The position numbers were made by a program, and so were the translations under genes. The notes beneath the pieces were generated by a model. It was not told the origin of the DNA, searched no databases, and was given only the letters and a program-made list of their open reading frames with translations. A stretch of DNA of 64,000 nucleotides from Schistocerca nitens (Eukaryota > Arthropoda > Insecta > Orthoptera > Acrididae), in assembly GCF_023898315.1 (NCBI RefSeq), contig NC_064622.1:80787387-80851386 (forward strand). Reading direction: 5' to 3'. Below are positions 45,307 to 56,244 of the stretch, piece by piece; the stretch's first letter is position 1; every line of letters begins with the position of its first letter.

Positions 45307-46627
45307 CAGGGCTATTTCAAATGATTGAAGCGATTTCATAAATTCACTGTAGCTCCATTCATAGACATATGGTCACGACACAGTACAGATACGTAGAAAA
45401 ACTCATAAAGTTTTGTTCGGCTGAAGCCGCACTTCAGGTTTCTGCCGCCAGAGCGCTCGAGAGCGCAGTGAGACAAAATGGCGACAGGAGCCGAGAGAGC
45501 GTATGTCGTGCTTGAAATGCACTCACATCAGTCAGTCATAACAGTGCAACGACACTTCAGGACGAAGTTCAACATAGATCCACCAACTGCTACCTCCATT
45601 CTGCGATGGTATGCGCAGTTTAAAGCTTCTGGATGCCTCTGTAAGGGGAAATCAACAGGTCGGCCTGCAGTGAGCGAAGAAACGGTTGAATGCGTGCGGG
45701 CAAGTTTCACGCGTAGCCCGCGGAAGTCGACGAATAAAGCAAGCAGGGAGCTAAACGTACCACAGCCGACGGTTTGGAAAATCTTACGGAAAAGGCTAAA
45801 GCAGAAGCCTTACCGTTTACAATTGCTACAAGCCCTGACACCTGATGACATAGTCAAACGCTTTGAATTTTCGGCGCGGTTGCAACAGCTCATGGAAGAG
45901 GATGCGTTCAGTGCGAAACTTATTTTCAGTGATGAAGCAACATTTTTTCTTAATGGTGAAGTGAACAGACACAATGTGCGAATCTGGGCGGTAGAGAATC
46001 CTCACGCATTCGTGCAGCAAATTCGCAATTCACCAAAAGTTAACGTGTTTTGTGCAATCTCACGGTTTAAAGTTTACAGCCCATTTTTCTTCTGCAAAAA
46101 AAAAACGTTACAGGACACGTGTATCTGGACATGCTGGAAAATTGGCTCATGCCACAACTGGAGACCGACAGCGCCAACTTCATCTTTCAACAGGATGGTG
46201 CTCCACCACACATCCATCATGATGTTCGGCATTTCTTAAACAGGAGATTGGAAAACCGATGGATCGGTCGTGGTGGAGATCATGATCAGCAATTCGTGTC
46301 ATGGCCTCCACGCTCTCCCGACTGTGGGGTTATGTGAAGGTTTCAGTGTTTAAACCTCCTCTACCAAGAAATGTGCCAGAACTGCGAGCTCGCATCAACG
46401 ATGCTTTCGAACTCATTGATGGGGACATGCTGCGCCGAGTGTGGGAGGAACTTGATTATCGGCTTGATGTCTGCCGAATCACTAAAGGGGCACATATTGA
46501 ATATTTGTGAATGCCTAAAAAAACTTTTTGAGTTTTTGTATGTGTGTGCAAAGCATTGTGAAAATATCTCAAATAATAAAGTTATTGTAGAGCTGTGAAA
46601 TCGCTTCAATCATTTGTAATAACCCTG
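45307..46627 (+). mobile_element. mariner-like transposon with intact ends
   Basis: Terminal inverted repeats of about 31 bp (45307-45338 and 46596-46627) match at all but a few positions; both start CAGGG[C/T]TATT and share ATGATTGAAGCGATTTCA. TA lies directly outside on each side (45305-45306 and 46628-46629). Total length is 1321 bp with one transposase pseudogene. Confidence 0.94.
45478..46510 (+). pseudogene. mariner-like transposase, two frameshifts
   Basis: An ATG at 45478 starts a helix-turn-helix region (residues about 15-110, with G-R-P-A-V-S near 60). The first catalytic block is L-I-F-S-D-E-A-T-F-F-L (near 45920), followed by N-R-H-N-V-R-I-W. A run of A at about 46099-46107 causes a frameshift. 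The next frame (46119-46337) holds F-I-F-Q-Q-D-G-A-P-P-H and W-P-P-R-S-P-D. A second shift with a small loss follows near 46325, removing most of the conserved block after S-P-D. A third frame ends Y-L-stop at 46510. Two lesions in an otherwise open gene suggest recent loss. Confidence 0.9.
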
Positions 46628-46639
46628 TACATATGGAGT

Positions 46640-47130
46640 AGTTTAGATTGCCTGAACGTAGCAACATCTTACAACTGTATTATTGACTTTCACAACCTAT
46701 TCCATTAATCTTTATCATGAGGAGCTGCTGATCGAAGGAGGAGAGGAAGTGACTTGAGGCAGGATTAGTCTTCAGAAATGGATTTTATAAATTAATAATA
46801 TTTATTATTGGGCTCGACAGCCCACTTTGTTTGGGAAATGTCAAATAGAACACGTAAAATATCATAGTCTCCTAATTGTGATAATAAGTGAAGAAAAAGT
46901 ATTGCAAAGGAGAGACCAGCTTATGAGAAGGTTAGGAGGAGAGTGATCAGGTACACGGTCAGGCAACCATGGGTTGATACTCTACCTTTTTCACACTCGA
47001 CTCCAAATGGGCATGAGGAACTATATTCTTTCATCATTCTAACCACTTGTTCGTATTGTGGAGATCATCAGTTCCAGAACAAAGTCTTCCCATCCACGCC
47101 TGGCAGTGAAGCTACACATGCCTTAGTCCT
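46640..47130. other. no recognised feature
   Basis: AT-rich spacer between two DNA transposons. Confidence 0.4.
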
Positions 47131-47278
47131 TGAAATACACTGATGAAAAAAAATCGCAGCGTCAAAAAATAATTGATGCTGAGGAGTAAGATTTCTGGGA
47201 TACACTTTTCTAGGGAACATACATAAGTAATCAACACTGCAATACCACAGGCTATTGTAAGTGCGAGAGAAGCCATTG

Positions 47279-47467
47279 CAAATGTGGAGACCATACTAGT
47301 GAGGTCATAGGTCCCTAGGCTTACACACTACTTAATCTAACTTAAATTAACATACGCTGAGGACGACACACACACCCACGCCCGAGGGAGGAATCGAGCC
47401 TCCGACGGGGGGAGCCGCGCGAACCGTTGCGAGGTGCCTGAGATCTTGCGGGTACACCACACGGCCT
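47279..47467 (-). mobile_element. tRNA-derived SINE, family C
   Basis: Minus-strand copy with B-box-like GGCTCGATTCC and a decayed head near the right end. It interrupts the left part of the Tc1 element. Confidence 0.86.
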
Positions 47468-47568
47468 TACAAGTTTAAAACGCTGGTACATTTTGAACGG
47501 TGTGAGCAGTAGAATGCTGAAAGCAAGAATTCAAACGTACATGCATTGTGTTGTACACCTGTGGGATG

Positions 47569-48891
47569 TCTACATCTACATCTACATCCATACTCCGCAA
47601 GCCACCTGACGGTGTGTGGCGGAGGGTACCTTGAGTACCTCTATCGGTTCTCCCTTCTATTCCAGTCTCATATTGTTCGTGTAAAGAAGGATTGTCGATA
47701 TGCCTATGTGTGGGCTCTAATCTCTCTGATTTTATCCTCATGGTCTCTTCGCGAGATATACGTAGGAGGGAGCAATATACTGCTTGACTCCTCGGTGGAG
47801 GTATGTTCTCAAAACTTCAACAAAAGCCCGTACCGAGCTATTGAGCGTCTCTCCTGCAGAGTCTTCCACTGGAGTTTATCTATCATCTCCGTAACGCTTT
47901 CGATATTACTAAATGATCCTGTAACGAAGCGCGCTGCTCTCCGTTGGATCTTCTCTATCTCTTCTATCAACCCTATCTGGTACGAATCCCACACTGCTGA
48001 GCAGTATTCAAGCAGTGGGCGAACAAGCGTACTGTAACCTACTTCCTTCGTTTTCGGATTGCATTTCCTTAGCGTTCTTCCAATGAATCTCAGTCTGGCA
48101 TCTGCTTTACCGACGATCAATGGTCATTCCATTTTAAATCACTCCTAATGCGTACTCCCAGATAATTTATGGAATTAACTGCTTCCAGTTGCTGACCTGC
48201 TATATTGTAGCTAAATGATAAAAGATCTTTCTTCACATGTATTCGCAGCACATTACACTTGTCTGCATTGAGATTCAATTGCCATTCCCTGCACCATGCG
48301 TCAATTCGCTGCAGATCCTCCTGCATTTCAGTACAATTTTCCATTGTTACAACCTCTCGATATACCACAGCATCATCCGCAAAAAGCCTCAGTGAACTTC
48401 CGATGTCATCCACAAAGTCATTTATGTATATTGTGAATAGCAACGGTCCTACGACACTCCCCTGCGGCACACCTGAAATCACTCTTACTTCGGAAGACTT
48501 CTCTCCATTGAGAATGAAATGCTGCGTTCTGTTATCTAGGAACTCTTCAATCCAATCACACAATTGGTCTGATAGTCCATATGCTCTTACTTTGTTCATT
48601 AAACGACTGTGGGGAACTGAATCGAACGCCTTGCGGAAGTCAAGAAATACGGCATCTATCTGGGAACCCGTGTCTATAGGTCTCTGAGTCTCGTGGACGA
48701 ATAGCGCGAGCTCGGTTTCACACGATCGTCTTTTTCGAAACCCATGCTGATTCCCACAGAGTAGATTTCTAGTCTCCAGAAAAGTCATTATACTCGAACA
48801 TAATATGTGTTTCAAAATTCTACAACTGATAGACGTTAGAGATATGGGTCTATAGTTTTGCACATCTGATCGACGTACCTTCTTGAAAACG
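47569..48891 (-). pseudogene. CR1-like LINE, reverse transcriptase nearly intact
   Basis: A GGGATG duplication (47563-47568 and 48892-48897) flanks it. On the minus strand the frame (about 48890-48121) reads N-Y-R-P-I-S-L-T-S, H-G-F-R-K-R-R-S-C, F-L-D-F-R-K-A-F-D-S-V, S-G-V-P-Q-G-S-V-V-G-P-L-L-F and L-F-A-D-D-A-V-V-Y, all catalytic blocks with both Asp present. It ends N-Y-L-G-V-R and K-W-N-D-H; a small deletion near 48119 then shifts the frame into the C-terminal part (48120-47809). The 3' end is a (GATGTA)n tail at about 47569-47590. It is 5'-truncated and has fused to Tc1 sequence in one frame. Confidence 0.9.
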
Positions 48892-49618
48892 GGGATGCAT
48901 TTCCACACTCGTACTTGGTCGGCCAGTACAAGGAGGGAAGATGCTCGTTGTGGATGACGCTGGAGTCGTCCTCCGATGATGTCCCACATGTGCTCCATAG
49001 GAGACCTGCTGATAGCGTAGGCCAAGCCAACATGTGGACACTGTGAAGAGTACGTCGGGTTACAACAGCGGTATGTGTGGGAGCATTATCCCCTCTGAGG
49101 ACACTCCCTAGAATGCCGTTCATGGATGGCAGCACAACAGATCGAATCATCAGAATGGCGTACAAATTTGCAGTCAGGATGTGTGGGATAGCCACGAGAG
49201 TGCTTCTGCTGTCATACGAAATTGCGCCCCAGACCATAACGCCAGGTGTAGCTCCAAAATGTCTAGCAGCAGACTGATTGATTGCACGCCCTCAACTGGT
49301 CTCCTCTTAACCAACACACGGCGATCACCGGCACCGAGGCAGAACCAGCTTTCATCAGAAAGCACAACAGACTTCCACTCTGTCCTCCAATGCGCTCTCG
49401 CTGAAATCGCATATGGCGGTGGTTTTGGGTCAGTGGAATGCTCGCAACTGAGCGACTAGTTCGGAGCTGTACTTGAAGTAACCGATTCGTAACACTTCGT
49501 TGATTCACCAACCGCATCTCATATTGCGGCTGCAGATGCAGTACGATGCGCCAGCGTCATACACCAAACACGATGACCTTTCCTCTAGGTCGTGCCTCGT
49601 AGTCATCCGGACCAAACA

Positions 49619-50246
49619 CTGGTAGCAGTTACTTCTGTAAAATATCTGCGAGTATGCGTTCGGAACGATTTGAAGTGGAATTATCATATAAAAGTAATTG
49701 TTGGTAAGGCGGGTACCAGGTTGAGATTCATTGGGAGAGTCCTTAGAAAATGTAGTCCATCAACAAAGGAGGTGGCTTACAAAACACTCGTTCGACCTAT
49801 ACTTGAGTATTGCTCATCAGTGTGGGATCCGTACCAGATCGGGTTGACGTAGGAGATAGAGAGGATCCAAAGAGGAGCGGCGCGTTTCGTCACAGGGTTA
49901 TTTGGTAACCGTGATAGCGTTACGGAGATGTTTAGGAAACTCAAGTGGCAGACTCTCAAGAGAAGCGCTCTGCATCGCGGTGTAGCTTGCTCGCCAGGTT
50001 TCGAGAGGGTGCGTTTCTGGATGAGGTATCGAATATATTGCTTTCCCCTACTTATACCTCCCGAAGAGATCACGAATGTAAAATTAGAGAGATTCGAGCG
50101 CGCACGGAGGCTTTCAGACAGTCGTTCTTCCCGCGAACCATACGCGACTGGAACAGAAAAGGGAGGTAATGACAGTGGCACGTTAAGTGCCCTCCGCCAC
50201 ACACCGTTGGGTAGCTTGCGGAGTATAAATGTAGATTTAGATGTAG
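49619..50246 (+). pseudogene. CR1-like LINE 3' fragment, inverted relative to its host
   Basis: Plus strand: K-Y-L-R-V...D-L-K-W-N, then L-V-R-P-I-L-E-Y-C-S-S-V-W-D and R-G-A-A-R-F-V-T-G. The frames then shift through the C-terminus to the 3' UTR (CCGCCACACACCG) and a decayed GATGTA tail (50230-50246). It lies in the N-terminal half of the Tc1 transposase. Confidence 0.88.
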
Positions 50247-50639
50247 CCCGATCTTCACGCGACCGTATCGTACATTCTCGTGACCACCAATACCAGCAAT
50301 CATGTATAGTGGCCACATTCCTGCCAAGTCTTTCTACAGTATCGCAGAAGGAACATCCAACTTCTCGTAGCCGTACGGCATGACCTCGTTCACACTCAGT
50401 GAGGTGGTGGCAATACCATCTTCGTCGCTTTAAAGGCATACTTGACCAACATTAGCTCACAACGACGAGTCTCAAAGGTAACTAACGCTCACGACCATTA
50501 GGTTACAACGTGCATTTAAAGGAAACCTGATTTGCATCTTGATAGAGGCGTTATTTGCGCCACTCTTACGCGACTGCCGTGAAATTGTGATAGACATCAT
50601 CTTTTAGATGTGGAAACACTCTCTGTTGAGTCGCACAAA

Positions 50640-51170
50640 TATTAAAGTTCCCTATATTAATGAAATTTGCTGTACTTTATTCGGGACAACGCTCATATGA
50701 CGCGAAACATGTTCATCTCTATGTCTAATGCAATTGGTGCACATAATATCAAGAGGTTTTACGCGGATAAGTGCTTGTGAGCCATTGTAACGACCCAATA
50801 TCTATCACACACCATCAGTACGCTTAGCAACACAATGATCCCAGCCTTTAATTTTCTGTCATCAAGCTGTCCACTATTTTGAACAAATCTTTGCCTGTTG
50901 TACCTACATTTATATCCTTAAAAAAAAGAATCTCTTCCGTAATGTCTTCACTTTTTTCACCAAAAAATTTTACGTAGCAAATTAAATTGACGAGATGGCG
51001 GTGAAAATCAACTTCCATGAAAAACATAAAAAAGAATTGGAATCTGGTTTCGCAGGACAGAGCGGATCTGGTTGTGGAAAGGGGCCAAAGTCAGTTACCG
51101 TCAGTTATACAAGACACACACAACTTTATTCCTCAAACCAATGCACAGTTTTCTCTTTAAAACAACAAAG
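50640..51170. other. no recognised feature
   Basis: AT-rich DNA between the Tc1 element and the GGCTGAAGGCC array. Confidence 0.4.
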
Positions 51171-51177
51171 ATCAATT

Positions 51178-51815
51178 CACGGCTGAGGACCCAAGTAACT
51201 TCTCCAGAATAAGTTCAAATAATTGCTTTTAAAACACCAGGATTTAGAGTAACGGCTGAAGGCCTTACTTCAGTAAAATTGCAATAACTTCTCTTAAAAG
51301 GCTGTAATAATATTTCAGATCAACTAAGGAAATTCTTTAAAAGCTAAGCATTTACAAATTCCGGCTAAAGACTATATAAATGAAAATTCAAGTTAATTCT
51401 TCGGCTGAAAGCCCAATTAAAAAAATTACTTTTCATAGTAAAAGAGAGACTTTAAAAATAAGCCTTTACACAGTACAACAGAAAAACGTGTCAAGAAAAC
51501 TTGAAGTATCTTGTCGGCTGAAGGCTCAAACAATTACTCAAGAATAATTAAAGACAAACTTAAGATAAATATTTACAGAACAAGGCTAAAGGCTGTTTCG
51601 AGAATTCTAGGTAATTAAAGACCAACCTTACAGACGAGGATTTACACATTAAAGCCACAGATTCGCAAACAAACGCGGCTGAAGGCCTAAATGCAGAGCA
51701 ACAAGAATTTTAAATGAAACACGGCTGAAGGCCTAATCTTAAAGTTGTTATGAAGTTCAGCTGAAGGCCATACACTAAACATACAATAGACAATATTAAC
51801 ACACGGCTGGAAGCC
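51178..51815 (+). repeat. irregular array of a CGGCTGAAGGCC motif
   Basis: At least ten copies or near copies: 51179, 51253, 51361, 51402, 51515, 51583, 51676, 51722, 51758 and 51804. The four best read CGGCTGAAGGCC or CAGCTGAAGGCC; others drift (CGGCTAAAGAC, CGGCTGAAAGCC, AGGCTAAAGGC). Spacing varies from 36 to 113 bp, so it is not a simple tandem repeat. The spacers are A/T-rich and often hold TTTAAAA and TTTACA. No long frame crosses it. It may be the leader or internal part of a non-coding LTR element. Confidence 0.82.
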
Positions 51816-52082
51816 TGGCACAGTACCTGCAATCAAATAAAATGACAATCACAAACAACAAACAGTAGTGCTCAGAAGTGTTCCAAGGGTCGGCCTGGGG
51901 AGGAAACTCTAACCACAGTTTAGGTGAGACAGGCAGCCAAGCGTAACACTAAATAACCGGGTTGCAGCACGACCTACGGACGGCTGATGAACCAGCCAAC
52001 CACCTAATCAATTCCCTTCCACACAACCAACGGCACGACAACCAAAAGTACCAGCGAAGGCCAGGATTGCAGCAGGATTATG

Positions 52083-52234
52083 GTCCAAATGGCTCTGAGC
52101 ACTATGGGACTTAACACCTGAGGTCATCAGTCCCCTAGAACATAGAACTACTAAAACCTAACTAACCTAAAGACATGACACACATCCACACCACCGCTAC
52201 AAGCGCCTAGAACCGCTAGGCCACAGCGGCTGGC
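52083..52234 (-). mobile_element. tRNA-derived SINE, family A, internally deleted
   Basis: GCAGGATTATG flanks it (52072-52082 and 52235-52245). The CCAAATGGCTCTGAGC tail and part of the head are present, but the B-box region between is missing. Confidence 0.9.
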
Positions 52235-52382
52235 GCAGGATTATGTCTTAATAATAGGCGTATAAACACAGTCAAGGCACAATAAACCCTCAAAGAGAAA
52301 AGGAGAACAACACCAAGCTGTCGAATTACACGCCGTGCCAGACAGCATCAACACGGCCAGGAAAACACACTGCCACAAAATT

Positions 52383-52612
52383 TGTAAGTAGGCTGTTTAG
52401 GTTTTTTTATTGGTAACGCCACCTCTGTATCAAAATCACTGGCTGTGCTGTGTGCAGTCTGTGGCTGCTTTGCATTGTTGTAATACTCAACCATTGTAGT
52501 GTTAGGCAGCTGGCTGTGAACAGCGCGTAGCGTTGCGCAGTTGGAGGTGAGCCGCCAGCAGTGGTGGATGTGGGGAGAGAGATGGCGGAGTTTTGAAATT
52601 TGTCATGAACTG

Positions 52613-52670
<58 letters not shown>

Positions 52671-52971
52671 ATATCAAGGTAAATACATTGTTTGTTCTCT
52701 ATTAATATCTTTCATTTGCTAACTATCCCTATCAGTAGTTAGTGCCTTCCATAGTTTGAGTCTTTTATTTAGCTGGCAGTAGTGGCGCTCGCTGTATTGC
52801 AGTAGCTTGAGCAGCGAAGATTTTTGTGAGGTAAGTGATTTGTGAAAGGTATAATGTTAGTCAGGGCCATTCTTTTGTAGGGAATTTTGAAAGTCAGATG
52901 GCGTTGCGCTAAAAAATATTGTGTGTCAGTATAAGGAGAGTCTTGTATAATTTTTCAAAGGGGACGTTTCA
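52383..52971. mobile_element. solo LTR
   Basis: It starts TGTAAGTAGG, ends GGGACGTTTCA, and has AATT directly on each side (52379-52382 and 52972-52975). This gives TG...CA ends and a 4-bp duplication over 589 bp, as in an LTR. It contains the (TA)n run at 52616-52666. The two sides read as one non-coding region when it is removed. Confidence 0.76.
52616..52666 (+). repeat. (TA)n microsatellite
   Basis: About 25 TA dinucleotides inside the solo LTR. Confidence 0.97.
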
Positions 52972-52975
52972 AATT

Positions 52976-53575
52976 ACGTTAACGACCAGGGCAGGTAACC
53001 GGAACGTTTACGGCCACAAGGCAGAAGATACTGCTGGTGTACTTCACTAATAAATTATAATAATTTCAAAGGTTAAACACCATACAGGGAGACAGCTGCA
53101 AAATCTTGCTGACTCCAACACACCAACGAGATGCTGCTTGCAGGGACAGCTCAGGTTGCAACAACGAGCAATCAACGAAGATGTGTTACATGGGTTGAGC
53201 TTTCAAGACAGGTTCACTGATTACTCAACTCCAGTATGCAGGTGCGGTGGGCGACAAACTTGGCAGTTCTCGCAGCTAGTGCCGTACAACTCCTCTCGCG
53301 CGTGCACACCGCCAGCGGCCCCGGCCTGATTGCACGCCACAGAGACTTCCTCGCTGCTCCGCCGCAACCGACCAACTCCACACACACCATGAGACGGAAA
53401 TATAACTGCCACACCAAAGAAGTTACAGCAGTACTAGTATCGATAAACGCTGCTGCTGCCACTGATGGAGGCAAGTGAGCAACTCGTTCAGATAGTAACT
53501 GAGGGAGTAATAAGACGCCACTCGATGGTCAGAAAATGCCCAAAATGAAAAACGGCTTTAAAGCGAGCCGACCAC
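52976..53575. other. non-coding DNA, possible continuation of an LTR element
   Basis: GC-richer than its surroundings. Overlapping open frames on both strands (53214-53478) have no family features. Confidence 0.4.
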
Positions 53576-53931
53576 GGCTGAAGAATGAGTCTTCAGTATT
53601 CAGTGTCAAAAAGTATCGTGGTTCGACCTAGAAAATGTTATTGGTGCGAAGTTAAAGTAAAAAACGCTAACGAAATCAGCACAAGATCAAAACCAAGTAA
53701 AAAAACTTTGGCAAGTGCAAGTCCAGTCACAGCCATATGTAAACATTGCGACGACTTTCGTCTAGCTTCAACTACAAAAAAGTGAGACTGATGAACTTAA
53801 AAGGACAGTAGCCGTATTGGAAAAACAGCTGCAAAATCTTGGCTCTTAAACTCGAGAGATCATCGACTCAACCTCAAAGAAACATCGGCTATCAGTGATG
53901 CAGGCAAAACTACAACGACAATGTAAACCAG

Positions 53932-54171
53932 GTCCACCACCGTAGCTGGATGGACAACGCGCCGGCTTGTCTTGCCGGAGAGCCGGGTTCGAATCCCGGT
54001 TGAGTTGGAGATTTTCTCCGCTCAGGGACTGGGTGTTTCTGTCGTCAGCGTCATCATCATTTCATCCTCATCGACGCGCAAGTCGCCGAAGCAGTGTCAC
54101 CTTAAAACACTTGCACCAGGCTATCAGTTCTACCTCCCAGGAGGCCCTCGCCACACGACATTTCTTTTCAG
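53932..54171 (+). mobile_element. tRNA-derived SINE, family D
   Basis: TGTAAACCAG flanks it (53922-53931 and 54172-54181). A-box-like TAGCTGGATGG and B-box GGGTTCGAATCCC are well kept. The body has GAGATTTTCTCC and GGGACTGGGTGTTT. Confidence 0.9.
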
Positions 54172-54389
54172 TGTAAACCAGCACAACATTTGAAAATATA
54201 AATGTAAATCATCAAATAGCTGTAATGACAAAAGTATTTCTACAAGCAATGTCACCAGGAAACATCGGAGTCCAGAAAATCGTTCCAAACAGCAGAAGCC
54301 GTGCACTGTAAGCCTTTCGCACGTCTCACATAGTAAACAACGAAACATGATTAAAAGATCAGTCGACGGTGTGAAGTGTGCAAAAAAGT

Positions 54390-54845
54390 ACGAAAAGTTT
54401 TAATTTTTTGCCGATAATCATGGACGTCAGCTAGTATAACAGGTGGCAGATAAGCAAACTAACGTAAGTGGCCAGTACTTTGTCAAGCTAGGAGCAAGTG
54501 TTGAATAATTGACGAAAACAGTGGTGAAACCGTGAGAAAATCTTGGTTCAAAAGACAGTGTCGTAATTTATGCAGGTGCAAATAATGGTGCCAGAGATAA
54601 AGGTACTGAACCCGTCACAGTTCTTGAAAGTGTATTACTCAAATTAGTTGACATATATGCAGCTATTGTAAATCAACCACACAGATAAAATAAATTAACC
54701 GGAGGAGCAAAGAAACTGATACATGAGGTATGCCACGAATGTCTGTATGTGAACTTAAGAAATTTAAGCACATTAGACAGATCCATCCCTACCAGCCATG
54801 GCCTTTATTTAGATCACAGTGGGAAACAGATTTTGGTTTAAGAAA
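54390..54845 (+). pseudogene. LINE ORF1 SGNH/esterase-like domain
   Basis: The translation has F-A-D-N-H-G-R near 54405 (block I, normally D-S-H-G, the Ser replaced by Asn). Then N-L-G-S-K-D-S-V-V-I-Y-A-G-A-N-N (54550-54590) is block III, normally G-T-N-D. H-G-L-Y-L-D-H-S-G-K (54810-54840) is block V with the catalytic His. Stops are present. Such domains occur in ORF1 of CR1-like LINEs; the exact role there is not settled. Confidence 0.68.
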
Positions 54846-55009
54846 TGTGTCATTTAGTGAACTTGAGTCATAAGAGGTGTAGTATAGAAGCAGTTCAAAG
54901 CACTTATGACAAATGGGTCGTAAAGAAAGATGCGATGTCTATAAAATGAGCAAACGACATTTTTTATGGAAATAGACTGTATCACAAAAAATGTGATGCA
55001 GAACTAATT

Positions 55010-55714
55010 AGGAAGTACACACTAAGACTGGTACACGAAAATGTACAGTCATTAACAAACAAAGCTGATGAAATGAATACACTCCTCAACAGTGAATCGA
55101 AAGATGTTTCAGTTTTATGCTTTTGTGAACTTTGGTTACAAAATGAACGTTTTCACCACTTAAAAATATTAGATCTTAACCTTGCAACGCGCATCTGTAG
55201 AATGTAATCAAAACATGGGTGAACTTATATATATGTGAAAGAAAATTTAAACGATAAGAATGTAGCCTACGTAAGCAAATTAGATTGTGAAGGAGACTTT
55301 AAACCCTCACCTTTTGAGGTAGTGTTAGAAAAGCTGTTATTTTATATGTGTGCGGATCTCCTGTTAGCAATATAAGTGTTTTCTTTCCTTTTTTTCCCAT
55401 CAACTGGACCTTGCCTCAGGAAAACTCAAGACGACAGGGAAAACTGTGATACTATGTAGAGATTTTAATACTGATTTTCTGTGCCATAGCCCTCACAGAG
55501 AAAAGTTCTTAAATATCATAAGGGCCTACAATCTGTGTCTGACCGTTACCTCTCCAACACGTATAACAAAAACCAGTGTGACTTTCCTTGACTAGGTATG
55601 TGTAAACACAGACCAGTGTATATCAGAAAACTTCGATAACTGCAATGACCACCTTTCGCAATTTCTACCCATATCTTTAAAACACATTTCAAGCAGTGTG
55701 CAAAATACTATCCA
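55010..55714 (+). pseudogene. LINE APE-type endonuclease remnant
   Basis: It begins L-V-H-E-N-V-Q-S-L-T-N-K-A-D-E-M, continues V-L-C-F-C-E-L-W-L (C-E for the catalytic S-E) and Y-I-Y-V-K. The rest is shifted and stopped. It is cut at 55725 by the RTE LINE. Confidence 0.72.
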
Positions 55715-56244
55715 TAAAATGAGTTGCTTTATTTGCGGTCTTCAGTCCAGAGACTGGTTTGATGCAGCTTTCCATGCTACTCTATACTGCGCAAGATTCT
55801 TCATCTCCAAATAACTGTTGCACGCTACATTCTTCTCAATCTGCTTAGTGCATTCATGTATTGGCCTCCTTCTATGGTTTTTATCCTCCACGCTCCCCTC
55901 CACCACTATATTGGCCATCCCTTGATGCCTCAGAACAAGTCCTACCAACCGATCCCGTCTTCTAGTCAAGTTATACCATAAATTCCACTTCTCCCTAATT
56001 CTATTCAATACCTCCTCATTAGTTACGTGATCCACCCATCTAATCTTCACCATTCTTCCGTAGCATCACATTTCGAAAGCTTCTATTCTCTTCTTGTCTA
56101 AACTATTTGTCGTCCATGTTTCACTTCCAGGCATGGCCACACTCCACAGAAATACTTTCAGAAATGACTTCCTGACACTTAAATCTATACTCGATGTTAA
56201 CAAATTTCTCTTCTTCGGAAACACTTTCCTGGCCATTGACAGTC

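Larger units (their letters stand above)
47138..50640 (-). mobile_element. Tc1-like transposon carrying three insertions
   Basis: The left end CACTGATGAAAAAAAATCGC follows TA. The minus strand encodes, from right to left, the N-terminus (50439-50250: H-L-T-E-C-E-R-G, L-G-R-N-V-A-T-I-H), the region with L-F-S/L-S-D-E-S-W-F-C-L-G-A-G (near 49350), M-V-W-G-A-I-S (49237), G-D-N-A-P-T-H-T-A (49090) and E-H-M-W-D-I-I-G (48990). It is interrupted by a SINE (47279-47467), a CR1-like LINE (47569-48891) and another CR1-like piece (49619-50246). The right terminal repeat is not visible; the limit near 50640 is approximate. Confidence 0.78.

Noticed and set aside
48117-49025. 302-codon chimeric protein as a host gene
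   Set aside because: The frame joins Tc1 transposase remains to a LINE reverse transcriptase by insertion and lacks exons or promoter evidence.
51178-51815. CRISPR-like array
   Set aside because: Repeats are only 12 bp, degenerate and unevenly spaced, and the window is animal DNA.
53214-53478. overlapping open frames on both strands near 53.3 kb
   Set aside because: GC-rich chance frames without motifs, inside non-coding repeat DNA.
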